DNA of 39,344 nt from Ophiostoma sp. CBS 140.51 (lineage: Eukaryota; Ascomycota; Sordariomycetes; Ophiostomatales; Ophiostomataceae). The notes beneath the pieces are model-generated. The model did no database searches. It was not told where the DNA came from and worked only from the letters and a program-made list of their open reading frames with translations. The stretch covers positions 1 through 39,344 of the forward strand of contig JANSLP010000306.1 in the NCBI GenBank assembly GCA_029298735.1. The letters run 5' to 3'. Of this stretch, positions 21,276 to 32,974 are shown in pieces (within the stretch, counting starts at the first letter, position 1; each line of letters begins with the position of its first letter). A program made the translations under genes and the position numbers.

Positions 21276-24200
21276 CACAGGTTCTTACGAACGTATGTGT
21301 CACTATTGTAAAAAAACATAAGACAACGATGCCAGCGCACCAAAATAAAGACATCCCATGATCACCAAAACACGCGTGCCGCGGCTAAGGCGTGGGCGGC
21401 CACTGTGGAGGGGCAGAGGCCAGAGGGGCAGGCTCCATCGTGAGCAATGCAGCGATGGCAATACGGCGGGTAAAAAACAACAACAAGACATGGGCATGCG
21501 TGGCAGGCTGCGCCATGATGGGCATACTTCGTCCAATGTAGTATGTCGGATGCCCAACCCAGGGACATTCAGCCCTACTCCATAACAACTCCATATGGTG
21601 GTCCTCGGGTGACTGTGGTGACCCCATCGTGCCTGCCCCTCTGCTGTGCCCGCATATGCAACTTCGTACACTTTCCGATTTAAGCAGGCGGCGCTTGCGC
21701 CTCATCAGCATGCTCGATTTTCTTCTTTTTTTCGGCAGGCATGATGTGTGCGTGCACGCGCGACATTCGCACATGCCTGCGCAGTACAGTGACGTATTTT
21801 CTGAAGGAGGGAGGAGGGACGCAGAAGCCACAACCAAAATCTGCAGGCAGGCACGAGCTCAATGGGATCTCACGATAAACAATCCCACAATATTCACACG
21901 ACATGAAGTGGGTTCGAATGCAATACGCATCGAGTCAATCCCCAGATACTCATAAAGCCGGCACATGGTCAGCAGTTCATTGCTTTTTATTTTCATGCTT
22001 AGCTTTGCCATCCTTCGTCTCTTTTCGCATGCTTTTTTCAGGGTCCTCATTGCTTTCCCCCCATATTGGGCACTTTGGGATTCGCCGCTTGTTTTTATCA
22101 TGCAAGTGCCGACACCAGGTGACGGGTCCCAATTCAGGGAAATAAGACACGAGAAAAATTATGAAAATAGAAGAACTACACAACGCGACGTTAAAAGACG
22201 CAAAACGGAGGACGGAGGTCCCTTCATCTCAAGACAAACACCCTCTCCCCCAAGAGACTCCAAATCCTTAGCTTCCTAAACTTTACCGTGGCACGCAGCG
22301 ACGGCGCCATGCACGGCTGTGTGGCAGCGGGAGGTGTGTGGCCGTTGAGCGCGGAGCACTGGAGGTAGGCTGTTGTTGTCGTTGTGTGCCTCTTGTATTT
22401 CTGCGTGCCTCGTGGTCACTCTTATTTTTTCGGTCATGTTTTCTGTACTACTTTTCCCCCAAGGCGGTTCCGTGTGGGGTTGGAGAAGAGTCTCTTGGGG
22501 TGAAAGGGAAGGCAGGAGCAATGCGCGGAACGATAAACCGTTCTTGATCCTGAGAAGCACGGAAAGAACGCTTGTCTGTCCAAGGCAAATGTGTTCTTCC
22601 CGATGAGAGAAAACGGTATGATCAATATCGTGGACACATACCCCGTACGAAAGGGCCAACGAGGAATTGTTTCCCTTTCACAGATATCCATCACAACAAC
22701 TCTCGTCACCTTTGCGGACAAAGTCCGACCATCCGCCACGATGATCGGCTCGTCAGTGAGTAAGGTCTATCCTCATAGGTGTGTTTTTGCAGTCTGGACG
22801 GGCTTGTCCGTTGGAATTGCCGTAGCCTCACAAAAAGGCCAATGCCGTTATTTTTGGTGTTTTGACAATGGGGTAATCCAGTCTGGATGAAAACAAAGAA
22901 ACAGACGGACTATCGTGTAGTAAAGCACTAGGAGGCGAACATTGAATAAGAGCCCTTCGTTGATCCTCAAGTTGGTGTGTCCCTTGTTGTGAGTGGCCTG
23001 GCCATGGTCGCCTTTGTCGCCGACTAGATGTCCCACTTCCACGAAATTACTACTGAGTATTTTCAGGTCGCTAACAAGCGCTGAAGTGTCGTTGGAGTGC
23101 AAAGGCCGAGAGAGGCTTCATTGGGAGTGGCGCTAAAAATAGCGGAAACGGAAAAGAAAGATGGGAGAACAAACAGACGAACCGACGGGTGTTATCCGAG
23201 GACGCCAAATTCGGGCCATAATACTTGATGGTGGCTGGCAGTCAGATGGCTCCGAAATTGGTCCGTGTGATTCAAGGAGTTTGTTGGGCAGTGATGAAAG
23301 AGACAAGCAAACCGAGTGAAATAAATGAGAAAGTATATATATAACATGAAAAGGGGGAGGGATAGAGGCATATTTTGCACACGGTCTGCAACAAACACAT
23401 CTGCAAACAAGGAAGATACACCGAAGAGTTGGAGAGACTCGCGAATGTATGTGTATCAAAACAGAACAACCATCATCCTGGAAAAGAACTTCACCTCTCA
23501 CCGTTGGAGAATGAGAGTAAGCCGATTGGTGGCATGTCGGGCCAGTCGCAGACCTTGGATTTGAGCATGGTGGGCTTTTATTTCGAGTATCCTTCTCCAA
23601 TGGTTTTGGCTGCTGAGGTACCTTTCTAGACAAACAAGGGCTGCTATCTACCTCCGTGGCTTGCTCGGGATCTCGGACAATACACCGACAAACCGACGAC
23701 AAGCCAACCGTTGACAAGTAACAGGTTACAGGAGGCAGGTATCCTGCTGACGTTTATGTAGACCATATTAGCGTACGCGACGCAATGCATATGCCTGCAC
23801 AGGGCTATGTTGGTTTGGCTCCAGGGCCTGCAAAGACACTCGCAGGCCTCCAGGCACAAGGGGAGATGTGGCAGGCGAATGTCGGCTGTCAGGCCCCAGG
23901 CGAGCGAGGCGAGTCAGGCCTGAAAAGCCAAGCCTTCTTTCCAGTAGCCGGGGTGGTGACCGTTTTGTCCGCTCCCGTTTTGTGCACTTGCCGCCAGGAC
24001 TTTGCGCACAGGCACCCGGCTATGGGCGGCAAGGCTCCAATCGCGTCGGCGGCAATTCACTGGCAACTCATGGCAGCTGTCGGCTGTGCCTTTTGGGAAG
24101 AGCGTTAAATCAGCACCAGCTCTGAAAGATGAAGACGTGTCTAATTACTGCGTGACGAAGAGAAGAAACCTGGGGAATATCGCCGCCTGTCAACACGGAG

Positions 24201-25901
24201 AATTGTCCTTTGTTGGTTGTTAGTTGGCCCTTTGGCGTTGGACATGCAGCCAGTTTTCATCAACGTCCGCCTGTCAACGACTTCACACTCTCTTTGAAAT
24301 TGTCTCTGACACTAAAGAGGTCCATGGGCTTGCGAGAAATTCTACATTTTGGCGTCCAACAGACATACGCGGTGTTGGTGAGATGGTGTGTGACAAGAAA
24401 AGGAAATTAAGAAAACGAGAGAAAGGGAAAGAAAAGACGCGATCTGGCAAGCATCGTGTCCATGTCAGTGTCCAGCCACGATGTCATCGGTCAAACATCT
24501 GTCTCGCTCTCATCTCGCCGAGAATTGATTATTCCACCTTCTTTCTCTCCTTTTCCTCGTCGTCCCCATACCCCAGAACTCGACTATGCGCTGGTACAAT
24601 GCCATGTGCTTGGTGCAGTGCGGTTTGACGGAGCAGACTGCTCGATTAGGCTTTTCATCACAGTGAATGGGGCTGACTTGTCCACCAATAACCCCAGCTT
24701 TTGGTTATTTTTCAGGGTCCTGTCACTGTTGCCGTGAAGCGAGTCTCTCTGCTGCCCTCTCGCTTGCGTGGCATCAGACCACCTGGTTTTCCTGGCCTTC
24801 TTCTCCAACGGCGGCTCCACTGCCTCGGAAAATCCAGCTTCTCATCCCAGGCGTGCCTCGCTGTCTTCTCCAGCGAGGCTGTCTTATTACAAGTCTGACT
24901 GTCTTATCACTCACCCCTCTCTCCCATCCCCTCATCACACGTTCTCCTCACCTTCTCGGGCCTTCTTTCACAGCAAAGTGCGGAGTCTCGGGGCGGTCTT
25001 GCGAGGTGTGCATTTGTCGCACAAAATACAGCCTCCGTACGACGTTCTCCGCGAATCTAAACAGAAACAGTCGAACCTGATCTCATGTACTCTCATATTC
25101 CATGCCTTTGCCATTGCTCATACGCACATGGCTACATGCGCTACATCTTTCTTCCATCTTCGCCGTGTTTCCCCATACTCGTCCTAGGCAAATGTGGAGT
25201 GAAGGCGACGGGGTGTTTAGCATTGCGACTATCATCGTTTGATTCTCTATTCTTTGTTTTCCGGCTGGCCATGTGTTCTACTTGTATTTTCCGTTGAACT
25301 ACTTTTTTATCTACTGTCTGTCAGTCTTGTCTGTGTTATGATGAGGGAAAATAAGCTCGCAAACTCGCCGAGATTGACCCCGTGTCGAGGGCGGTTGCAG
25401 ACACCCGGCCAAAAAAGAGCTCACAAATTCAAATTATTATCCAGACCGGCGCTCCCCTTCGTCTCCTATTTCCCCAGCGTTTCTCCCTGACTGAGGACTA
25501 GCACGGGTTTGTCCACCGTTTTCACTCACTTGACCAGCCAGCTAGCCTGCCTCTTTGGTGAGCTCGTTCCAAACAGGTCCAATTTATCCTTTTATCCTTT
25601 CAAGCGAAGCGTTCTGGAAATCCGCGTTCTTCGATAGGGCTGGGGCTAGAAAGACTAGAGGTACTGAAAATGGAGACAAAATTGTCATGTGAAGGTCAAC
25701 GAGCAGGCCATGAAATTTCGGAATACAAACAAAATCAACGATTGTGGCAAGTATCCTCCAGACAATCTTCTCTTGTTGTCGGTTCTGTCGTGTGTTATAT
25801 CTTTGTTCCAAGTTCTTACTGCAGTAATTGCCCCGAACTGTAAGACGTAATACTTCGTACTATGTATTGCCCGTGCTCTGCCCTCCTTCCGTAACGGAGA
25901 A

Positions 25902-25924
25902 TGCCGGCCGCTGGCCGGCCGGCA
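25902..25924. repeat. GC-rich inverted repeat (TGCCGGCC / GGCCGGCA)
   Basis: Eight-base arms at 25902-25909 and 25917-25924 are exact reverse complements separated by seven bases. The whole patch is built of overlapping GGCCGG words and could form a stable hairpin. Confidence 0.7.
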
Positions 25925-28900
25925 GCAGCCCGGCGGTTCTTTCTTCGTTTCTTGCCTGTTGCCCCTTCCTTCATTTGCGCGTGTATCTTAACACCATTTT
26001 AGGAGACTACTCCGTATTTTGTATTCTTGTACACATACTCTTGACTCTTGGCTCCACACTCCCGTTTCTGCTCTCACAACTCGCCATCAAGCCCCGTCTG
26101 CCCCTTTTGCCATGTGGCCAGCGCCACTAGTATCCTTCGTCTCAAATTGAGAGCCCTTTTATGGAACGGGAGTCCCGCGTCTTTGTCAACAATGTGTTAC
26201 GGAGTAAACAAAGCAAGAAGACAGCCTCGATCTGAGGAGGGAGCTTACCCTGGCTCTTCCGCTTCCGAGCTTGAAGCACTACGAGAGAGGCGACAGACAT
26301 CATCTACATACATGTTATGTTACGACGTTTGACTGCTGTTTTGCCTCCCTGGAGCTATCTATCGATCGATTTCCGTCTTTTCTTTGCCTCGACATTCTCG
26401 GCTCGGTGAGCAAAATACCGAGCTACCTGGTATTTTCTGTCCGACAGAGGCAAGGTGACATTTAAATCACGTGGAATACACATCTGGGTGACTGGGCCGT
26501 CTTTGCGGCGCCATCGCATCGCCTGGAAAGACTCCGTAGGTTACTCCGGATTCCGTGGGATAATACTTCGCAGTTAGTTAATCAGACTGGCCGGCCGCAC
26601 TTGGCCAATTTCTTCTTCCCTCTTCTTTCCCCCGCACGCAGACATGGGGAAATCTTCCGTAATTTACAGGGAACTACGGAGTAATTGGGCGCGCTGCGAT
26701 ACCCAAATAGACTGGGATCTGCCTAGGAGGTTCTGGTTGGAGATGCCGTTCTGGGACGCCGCTGTTGCAACAGGCTCCCTTTTCTTTTCGATCTCCCCCC
26801 CATTGCCCGTCACCAGCAACGTTGCCCCCAGTTTTCTCATATCAGAACCCTTTTGTCTTCCTTCCCCATCCGTCAGCCGTGAGAGAACAGTGAGATGCAG
26901 GGGATAGGCGCCTCGCCTGTCTCCTTCCTGCACATCGCATTAAAACGGGACGGATATGGGTGGCGGGGGAGCTACCCGGCGGTTGGGTCTTCCTTGTCAC
27001 CCCCTAATTTTTTGTCCACGGGGCCCAAGCAGCCGCCTATCACTTCACATGTTTCTCTTTCATGCCCCCCTGGTAATAATGAGAGCAGAGACTCAACACA
27101 GACCAACCGCTTCACACGAAAAACGCTTGATCCCCCTCCCCCACAGACCCGTGTTTGTTGCTGATGATGCCCTAACAGGAAACCAGCTCATGGCATCCTT
27201 GTTTCCTTTTCCGTCGAGACATCGCATGCTTTCTTCATGTTGCAGTCGCTAACAGTCGGCAACAAAAGACGGACCCGACGAGGGAGGGAGCTGTCTGTGT
27301 CGGTCGTGTCTGTCTTGATACTTCACGTAGTACCCAAAATTGAAGGAGCCTTGTGCTAGATTGGCAGGCCGACAAAAGATAGGGCCCAAAAGATCGACCG
27401 AGATACTGAGGAGACTGAATAGAGAAGGGAAGGTTAGAGAAGGAAAGGCCTGTTTTTGGCGGCACCGCCGAAGAGGTGTGGCACCTTACTTCCCCCAAAC
27501 TCCCCAGGTCGGTTGGCGCTGGGTCCCGTTGTCACGTTTCCTTCCAGAACCACAACTAACTGCATCGCATAGCACTAAAGCAAGGAACGGCACACGCTTT
27601 TCGGAGTATGTACGTACATAATCAGATAATGTATCTTACATTCGGAGTACTGGTGTCGTGCACGTCCTGTGCGTCCTTCATTGTCAAGATCTGGCAGCTG
27701 CACGAAGAGGCCAGGCGACGGCAGATTGGATGCACGATGCACTGCGGCGTACAAACTATGTATGCACATGAAAATGTGCCCACTCCATATGCCTTGGAGG
27801 GGCCGCTGCGCTCCAAAACCGTCACCGAGCAGGAGAGCACGAGGGAGCAAAAAAGCAATTTGTTTGATGCTTTCGTAGTTGTCGCGACAGCCGCGACAGT
27901 TCTATCCATGATGCTGTTGTTTTTCTCCTTGCCACCCCCACGGAAAGCGAAAAATAGAAACTGTTATGAGATTGAGATGGTCGTTGATGCCCGCAACTCC
28001 AAAACGGAGACCGCGGTGGCTTCCGACATTGGGTGTTGGTGACAGCTCTATCTTTTGGTGATAGTCAACCTCCCGTGACGCCTTTTTCTCCCCCTATTTC
28101 GTATGTGACACGGCTGGGGCGTGGGGGTTTGCCTTCCTTGACATGTGTATTCCCTGTTGTGAGTATTTTCCGTCTTCTCACTTTCTTTCCTTTTTGCTAT
28201 CATCTATCATCTCCAGATGAAGAAGGCGCGACCACTACCCCTGCCTGTCCTGCCCTCTCCCCCATCTTGACGCCCTCGGTATTTCCCCGTAAATATTTTT
28301 GTGTTCAGTTTGTTTGGGATGTGTTTGCTCCGTTCCAGGAGGAAGGAGAAGACGGCACTGAAATTCCCAAGGAAAAAAGGGCAAGGAGAGAAACCCAAAC
28401 AGAAACAGGCACACCAGAGCCAAAGCAGAGACACAAGGGGTAAACATGCCCCCACTTACAGTGGGTTCCACCCCATGTGTCTCTTGGAAAGCGTTCCTAT
28501 TGGTCTGACTACCCCCAGTTTTGGGGGAAGGAAGGGGACCCTCGTTTTTGGGGCGTTTTTGTTTACCCACCTGACCAGCAACTGGAATTGAGCCCTCGCT
28601 TTTTGGTATCACTTTCCCTCACTCTGGCTCATCGTGGCACACTCCGGACCATTTCGGTACCCCACCCACAGGTTCCAATTTGCAAACAGAGGGCTGCTGC
28701 CTCTACCAACACAGAAGGTATCGTCCCCATTTATGGGCCACAGACGGTGCTGCCCGGCGGCCCGTCGAGCACCTCCACACCAAAAAATCGGACAGGGCCC
28801 AGTGATCCCTAATTCAAAAGCAGGCAACGATGTGCAACAGGAGGCCTTGCATCATGAGTGCTCCCCAGGCGAGACGATCGCAGTCTCTGTCCATCATCTC

Positions 28901-29117
28901 TCGAGATCGCAGGACGAAAATCTCTCCTGAAAGATGTGCAAGTGCAAAGTCCTGAGGTATGAAAGGGGTCACCGGCTCAACTTTTCCAGAGAGCTGACGG
29001 GTGGCATTCTTTTCTTGTTTCGAGTGTCGAATTGAATATCAACTCCTCTGTGTACTCCGTATATGGATATTATCGCTCTTATAAATACCTGTCATTTTTG
29101 CTTTCTTCTAATTACTT

Positions 29118-29133
29118 GTACGTACGTACGTAC
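29118..29133. repeat. Tetranucleotide repeat, four copies of GTAC
   Basis: Four perfect consecutive GTAC units, continuing into an alternating purine-pyrimidine stretch (ATATACATG). The repeat is self-complementary. Confidence 0.9.
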
Positions 29134-29202
29134 ATATACATGCCATTAAAGCAAGGGCTGAACCCAGGTGGCGAGAAAGTTGATATCACAAGACGCGAAA
29201 AA

Positions 29203-29223
29203 GGGGAGACATCATGTCTCCCC
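29203..29223. repeat. Perfect 10-bp inverted repeat with a single-base centre
   Basis: GGGGAGACAT at 29203-29212 is the exact reverse complement of ATGTCTCCCC at 29214-29223, with only C29213 between them. This near-continuous dyad is long for chance. It could be a protein-binding palindrome or the stem of a structured transcript. Confidence 0.8.
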
Positions 29224-30822
29224 CTGTCTTGATAAAGGAGTACTCTGTTTTCTTTCGTACTTTCCTGCTTCCTTTTCGTCGACCTGCAAATGAGAACAAA
29301 TCATAAAATATGGAAAACCACGCCATACCCCACGTCCGCTTTGTTGTTGCCCTGATTGTCATGACAGACGAGAAGTTGCAAAACTTCATAAAATGTACGG
29401 AGCACTGTGAGCAAATTGTGTTATCAGATTGCGCACACTGTAGCTTTCCAGGGGACATCAGAAAAAGATGGTCTACATGTACATGTAGCCGTCCGGGTCA
29501 TCGTTGACGGCAGGGGCGACGCAATCAATGCCCCGTAGAGAAAGATCTACTTCGTAGTGTCTTCCACATTCTCACTTCTGGCCCGACTTCAATCGCAAAG
29601 CGACTGCCGTACTTTACCCGCAAAAGTGCAAGTTTCGTCCCGGTCTTTTGGGCTCGCATGTGCGGTACGTGTGGTTGGCAAACAAACAAGCTTCCGATGC
29701 TCAAGCCAAGTTGCTCTGAACACCATACTCCGTATCAATTCGGCACATTCAAACAGCAAAAGGGGTTTGCATATGCATGCCCTGGCTTTGTCTGTTGGAT
29801 ATATTAACACAGGAAAGCGAACACCAGAAATCACCGCCTCTACCGGTTTCAGTTCCCGCGCTCAGCTCGACATACAGGCCAAGAGGGACGGCTACTCCCT
29901 AAAAACGTTAGCTTTCACTACTTTGAAGAAAGTGACCAGTCAAATTCAAACATAACATATTTCTTGGTTTTGGGAGACCCAAGCTCGTAAGATGGGGGGA
30001 TGATGGGGGAATCTTGGCCTGTATTTCCCTTCGTCAGGCATAGAGCTCCATGCAAAATGGACGCCTGTCCAGGGTTGAATCCCTCCCTGGAGCAGAACTG
30101 GACATTTAAGTTGACCGTCGCCGTGGTGCTGGGAACTCGCCAGGATACAAGAGTCACTGACAAAGAAGGGGAAAGGGCCGGAATCTGTGAGAGCGGAAAA
30201 CCGGCGCTTTTTTTTTGGTGTTGCACTCGCTGATGCGCGGCGCAGTTATTTGGAAAGATACACAGTACTCGCATGTCGCAGTCGTATCAGATACACCTGC
30301 CAAAAAGGAACCTATCATTTTACAAGAACAAAGATGGCATAAAAAAATAAAAAAGGCAGCGCAACCAATAACACACTGTCGGTTTAGACCAGGCTCTCAA
30401 TAAGAACAAGGCTTTGTCCAACCATCCAACGTCTCAAGGCGAATGGCTGGGCTCTTGAGCGGACTCATGTATGAACTCTCGGTCCGTCTTTCCCGGGCGG
30501 ACCGGGCTGGCGCTTTGTTGACATTGAAAGTATCTCCTGAGCACTTATGTGTGCTTCGGCCATGCCTGAAGATTGGCCATTGCTTGGCCTGTACGAAGTA
30601 TGTGTATGTGATTTCGATGGTTTGTTATTGACCTCTAATTGATAGCCCGGATCGTACGATGGTCTTTGACGATCTACACTGTCGATATGCAGGCACTTTC
30701 GCTTTTACCATTCCTTCCCCCTTTCTTCATACAAACGTAACAAAGAGGACAATCAAGACGACCAAGACAACCAAGGGGAATGTACGATTACGAATGTATT
30801 ACACGGATTACTTCGACCCTAT

Positions 30823-30849
30823 GATTTACACGATTTACACGTCTTACAC
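30823..30849. repeat. Tandem 9-bp repeat, GATTTACAC twice and GTCTTACAC
   Basis: Two perfect 9-bp units and a third with two changes, preceded by looser copies of the word GATTAC from 30786. Local sequence duplication in non-coding DNA. Confidence 0.75.
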
Positions 30850-32912
30850 AGACAGATAGACGACCATGCGCGCCGTGTGTCCTCGGCTGGCATGGAGCAT
30901 CTGGGGGATGAGCGCCGCGCCCGAGCTGGAGTGAGACTTTTTTCAAGAACAACTTTCATTCTAGGAGCGTTTGGGAATGGGAAGACCGGACTGGTAAGTG
31001 TGGGAATTCTCTTGTCGGAGACAACACTATGTACATACAATCACATATACGCCGCATGTCGCATGTCACACAAGTTCCTGTACAAGTACTCGTTGTCAGC
31101 AAACGTGCCGGCACTTACCTGAGACGATTTTACACCAGCGGCAATGCAACATCGTCTTCTTCGCTTTTCCATCTTTTTGTCTTCCACTGACGTCTTTTTC
31201 GCGTCACCACAATAGCACCGAGCAAAGAAGGCAAAAAGAGCCCCCAAAAAACCACATTCGACAGAATTTGTGTATATTCTTGACAATAAAAGGCAGGTGG
31301 TCGGCCTTGTCTCGAGATTTTCCTCTGAGATGAGAGGTGTGGTGGAGCAATGAGACCCAAGGCTAGACCCAAGGACCCAAAAGACAGGGCCCCAAGTGTC
31401 CGCTTCCAAGGGGCTGGGTCGCCGAAGCGAAGTGCCTCCTGTTTGAATGCCGAAAAATCCACGAGCCCTTTTTTTTGCTGTAAGGCGGACGTAAGCTCAA
31501 GCAAACAATACACGGAAAATGCATGCAAAGAGAGAGATGCTGTGCATTTCGCATCTGGACCTGCGTCTTGCTGGCGGCGAAATATCGGCCATCTCCCTAA
31601 CATAATGGGTCAATTTTGCCTTATTTCTTCTTTTTTCACATCGTTTCAATTTTTTTTCTTTCACTGCTATGTGGAGGCGGCCTTGCCGTGGTGGTGTCCG
31701 TTTTCCCACACACTATGAGTTGCACGGTGGCGGGCAAAAAAAAAAAAGAAAGCAATAAAGAAGGAGGCCCAGGCCCAAACGTTGCGGAGCCGCGTTATCG
31801 CCCTCCCGCCGCGAGAGAAAGAGCGAGTTGGAACCTACGCGTGCTAGTGTATTCACTTACACGACTGTCACTGCAAGTGCTGGTGACATTTGGTCTTCTG
31901 TCCGTCGTTATTTTCCTCCTCATTTCGAGACAGAGAACAAAGAGAAGTTGGATGACAGGGCTTCTCTTGAAAACCGGCAATTGCTCAAGGGCCAACTCTT
32001 GAAAGTCATTCTTCAACAGCAACCGTACGATCTCGCAGCGCCGGACTGTGACTGAAGAGACGTAGTTGCCGTCGACTTACCCTATGATTTCACAACTTCT
32101 CCTCTGCGCCGCAATAAAGTAGGTGCCCTGGTGACTTCTGACCTGGCAAGGAGGCCTAGCCAGCCTCGTGTCCTCTTTGCCCCCATTGTTGGCGGGTGTT
32201 TATTCACCCGGACAGGTGAAGTGGCCAATTGCAGGTGCCTTCTCGGCTTTTTTCTTTCTTTCTGGCAGATGGCCCTAAGTTGGTCGAGTCTGCTAAGATT
32301 TAGTAAACTCGTTTGGCGGTGTTGTTTACGGAAATGGCGGGGGTTGGCGTCCGTCTTGGGGTCGCCTGTCATAACTGTTTGTCTTCGTTTTGGTGTTATT
32401 TGGTGTCTTCGGAGGAGTTCTCGGGGGCGTCCCCGGGAAAGTCCTTTGCTGAGGAGGGTGAGGGGAGACGGAAGTGCCAGTGAAAGGCTGCGTATTAGTG
32501 TGCAAGCAAAGTGGAAGAAATCAAATTCTCGGGCCTCTTTGCTGTGGTGGCCGAGAAATTGACATGTTACGTTTTGTTTGGAAGCCTGGGTACTTACGAG
32601 AGGCGACAACATATTCGGCGCAGATAATTTGAAATAATCGAAGTAAATGTGATTGTAAAAGAAGACCAAAATAAATCAGGCAAAATTAAAATAAAAAACA
32701 ACAACACAAAACGGGCAATGTGCAGCCCCTACAGAAACACACCGAGGCAAGTAAACATCTCCAGACTTACTGGAGTCTCGCAACATCTTCTCGCCCTCTC
32801 GTTTTTTCTCTCGTGTAAATGGCAGCAGGACCTGCTCCATCTTCCCTGTTTCTTTTCGGGATTTCCAGGAAACTTATTCGAATCCATCCAGGAGTGTGGG
32901 CTTGCCCACCAA

Positions 32913-32940
32913 GCGAGCTAGCTCGCGAGGCGTGAGGCGT
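32913..32940. repeat. 14-bp palindrome GCGAGCTAGCTCGC followed by a GAGGCGT duplication
   Basis: Positions 32913-32926 form a perfect 14-bp palindrome. It is followed without a gap by two tandem copies of GAGGCGT (32927-32933 and 32934-32940). This is seen directly in the sequence; no function is evident. Confidence 0.75.
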
Positions 32941-32958
32941 GGGGCAGGAAAAAAGCAG

Positions 32959-32974
32959 GGGCAGGCACCTGCCC
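32959..32974. repeat. Short hairpin GGGCAGG-CA-CCTGCCC
   Basis: Seven-base arms that are exact reverse complements around CA, 18 bp after the neighbouring palindrome-plus-duplication. The close spacing of the two structures is why it is listed. Confidence 0.6.

Larger units (their letters stand above)
20016..26000. other. Gene desert, part 3: no gene recognised
   Basis: Open frames up to about 194 codons (minus, 23717-23133) occur, but none resembles a known family, none has the GC-rich third positions of the real genes, and no exon chain with good splice sites could be built. From about 24400 to 25300 the plus strand is pyrimidine-rich, like fungal leaders, but it does not lead into a recognisable coding start. 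Confidence 0.5.
26008..29734. repeat. Cluster of the 9-mer TACGGAGTA on both strands
   Basis: Exact copies are at 26008-26016 (minus), 26198-26206 (plus), 26675-26683 (plus), 29053-29061 (minus) and 29726-29734 (minus). Near matches occur at 26531, 26541, 27601, 27641 and 29396. Two further exact copies lie at 17068 and 19420. By chance about 0.3 exact copies would be expected in the whole window on both strands. The core CGGAGTA contains a CGG triplet. This could be a regulatory word or debris of a short dispersed element. Confidence 0.6.
26001..30800. other. Gene desert, part 4: no gene, but dense TACGGAGTA words
   Basis: No gene was recognised. A plus-strand frame at 27608-28042 (144 codons) has two hydrophobic stretches but no family resemblance and an ATG-poor start region, so it is not called. 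This section holds five of the seven exact TACGGAGTA copies, several near matches, a GTAC tetranucleotide repeat and a perfect hairpin. Confidence 0.5.

Noticed and set aside
23133..23717. 194-codon minus-strand open frame with many cysteines
   Set aside because: The cysteines show no finger or knot spacing, no signal peptide is present, and no family was recognised.
31111..31130. ACTTACCTG, like the 5' end of U1 snRNA
   Set aside because: The following bases do not resemble U1 and no snRNA promoter elements are visible. It reads equally well as a minus-strand splice donor.
31130..31603. 157-codon minus-strand frame with two hydrophobic stretches
   Set aside because: It could be a small membrane protein, but the start is not an ATG in good context, codon use is unlike the neighbours and chance can explain it.
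32082..32669. 195-codon minus-strand open frame
   Set aside because: Arg/Ser/His-rich, no family resemblance, no GC-rich third positions. Frames near this length are expected occasionally in 26 kb of mixed composition.
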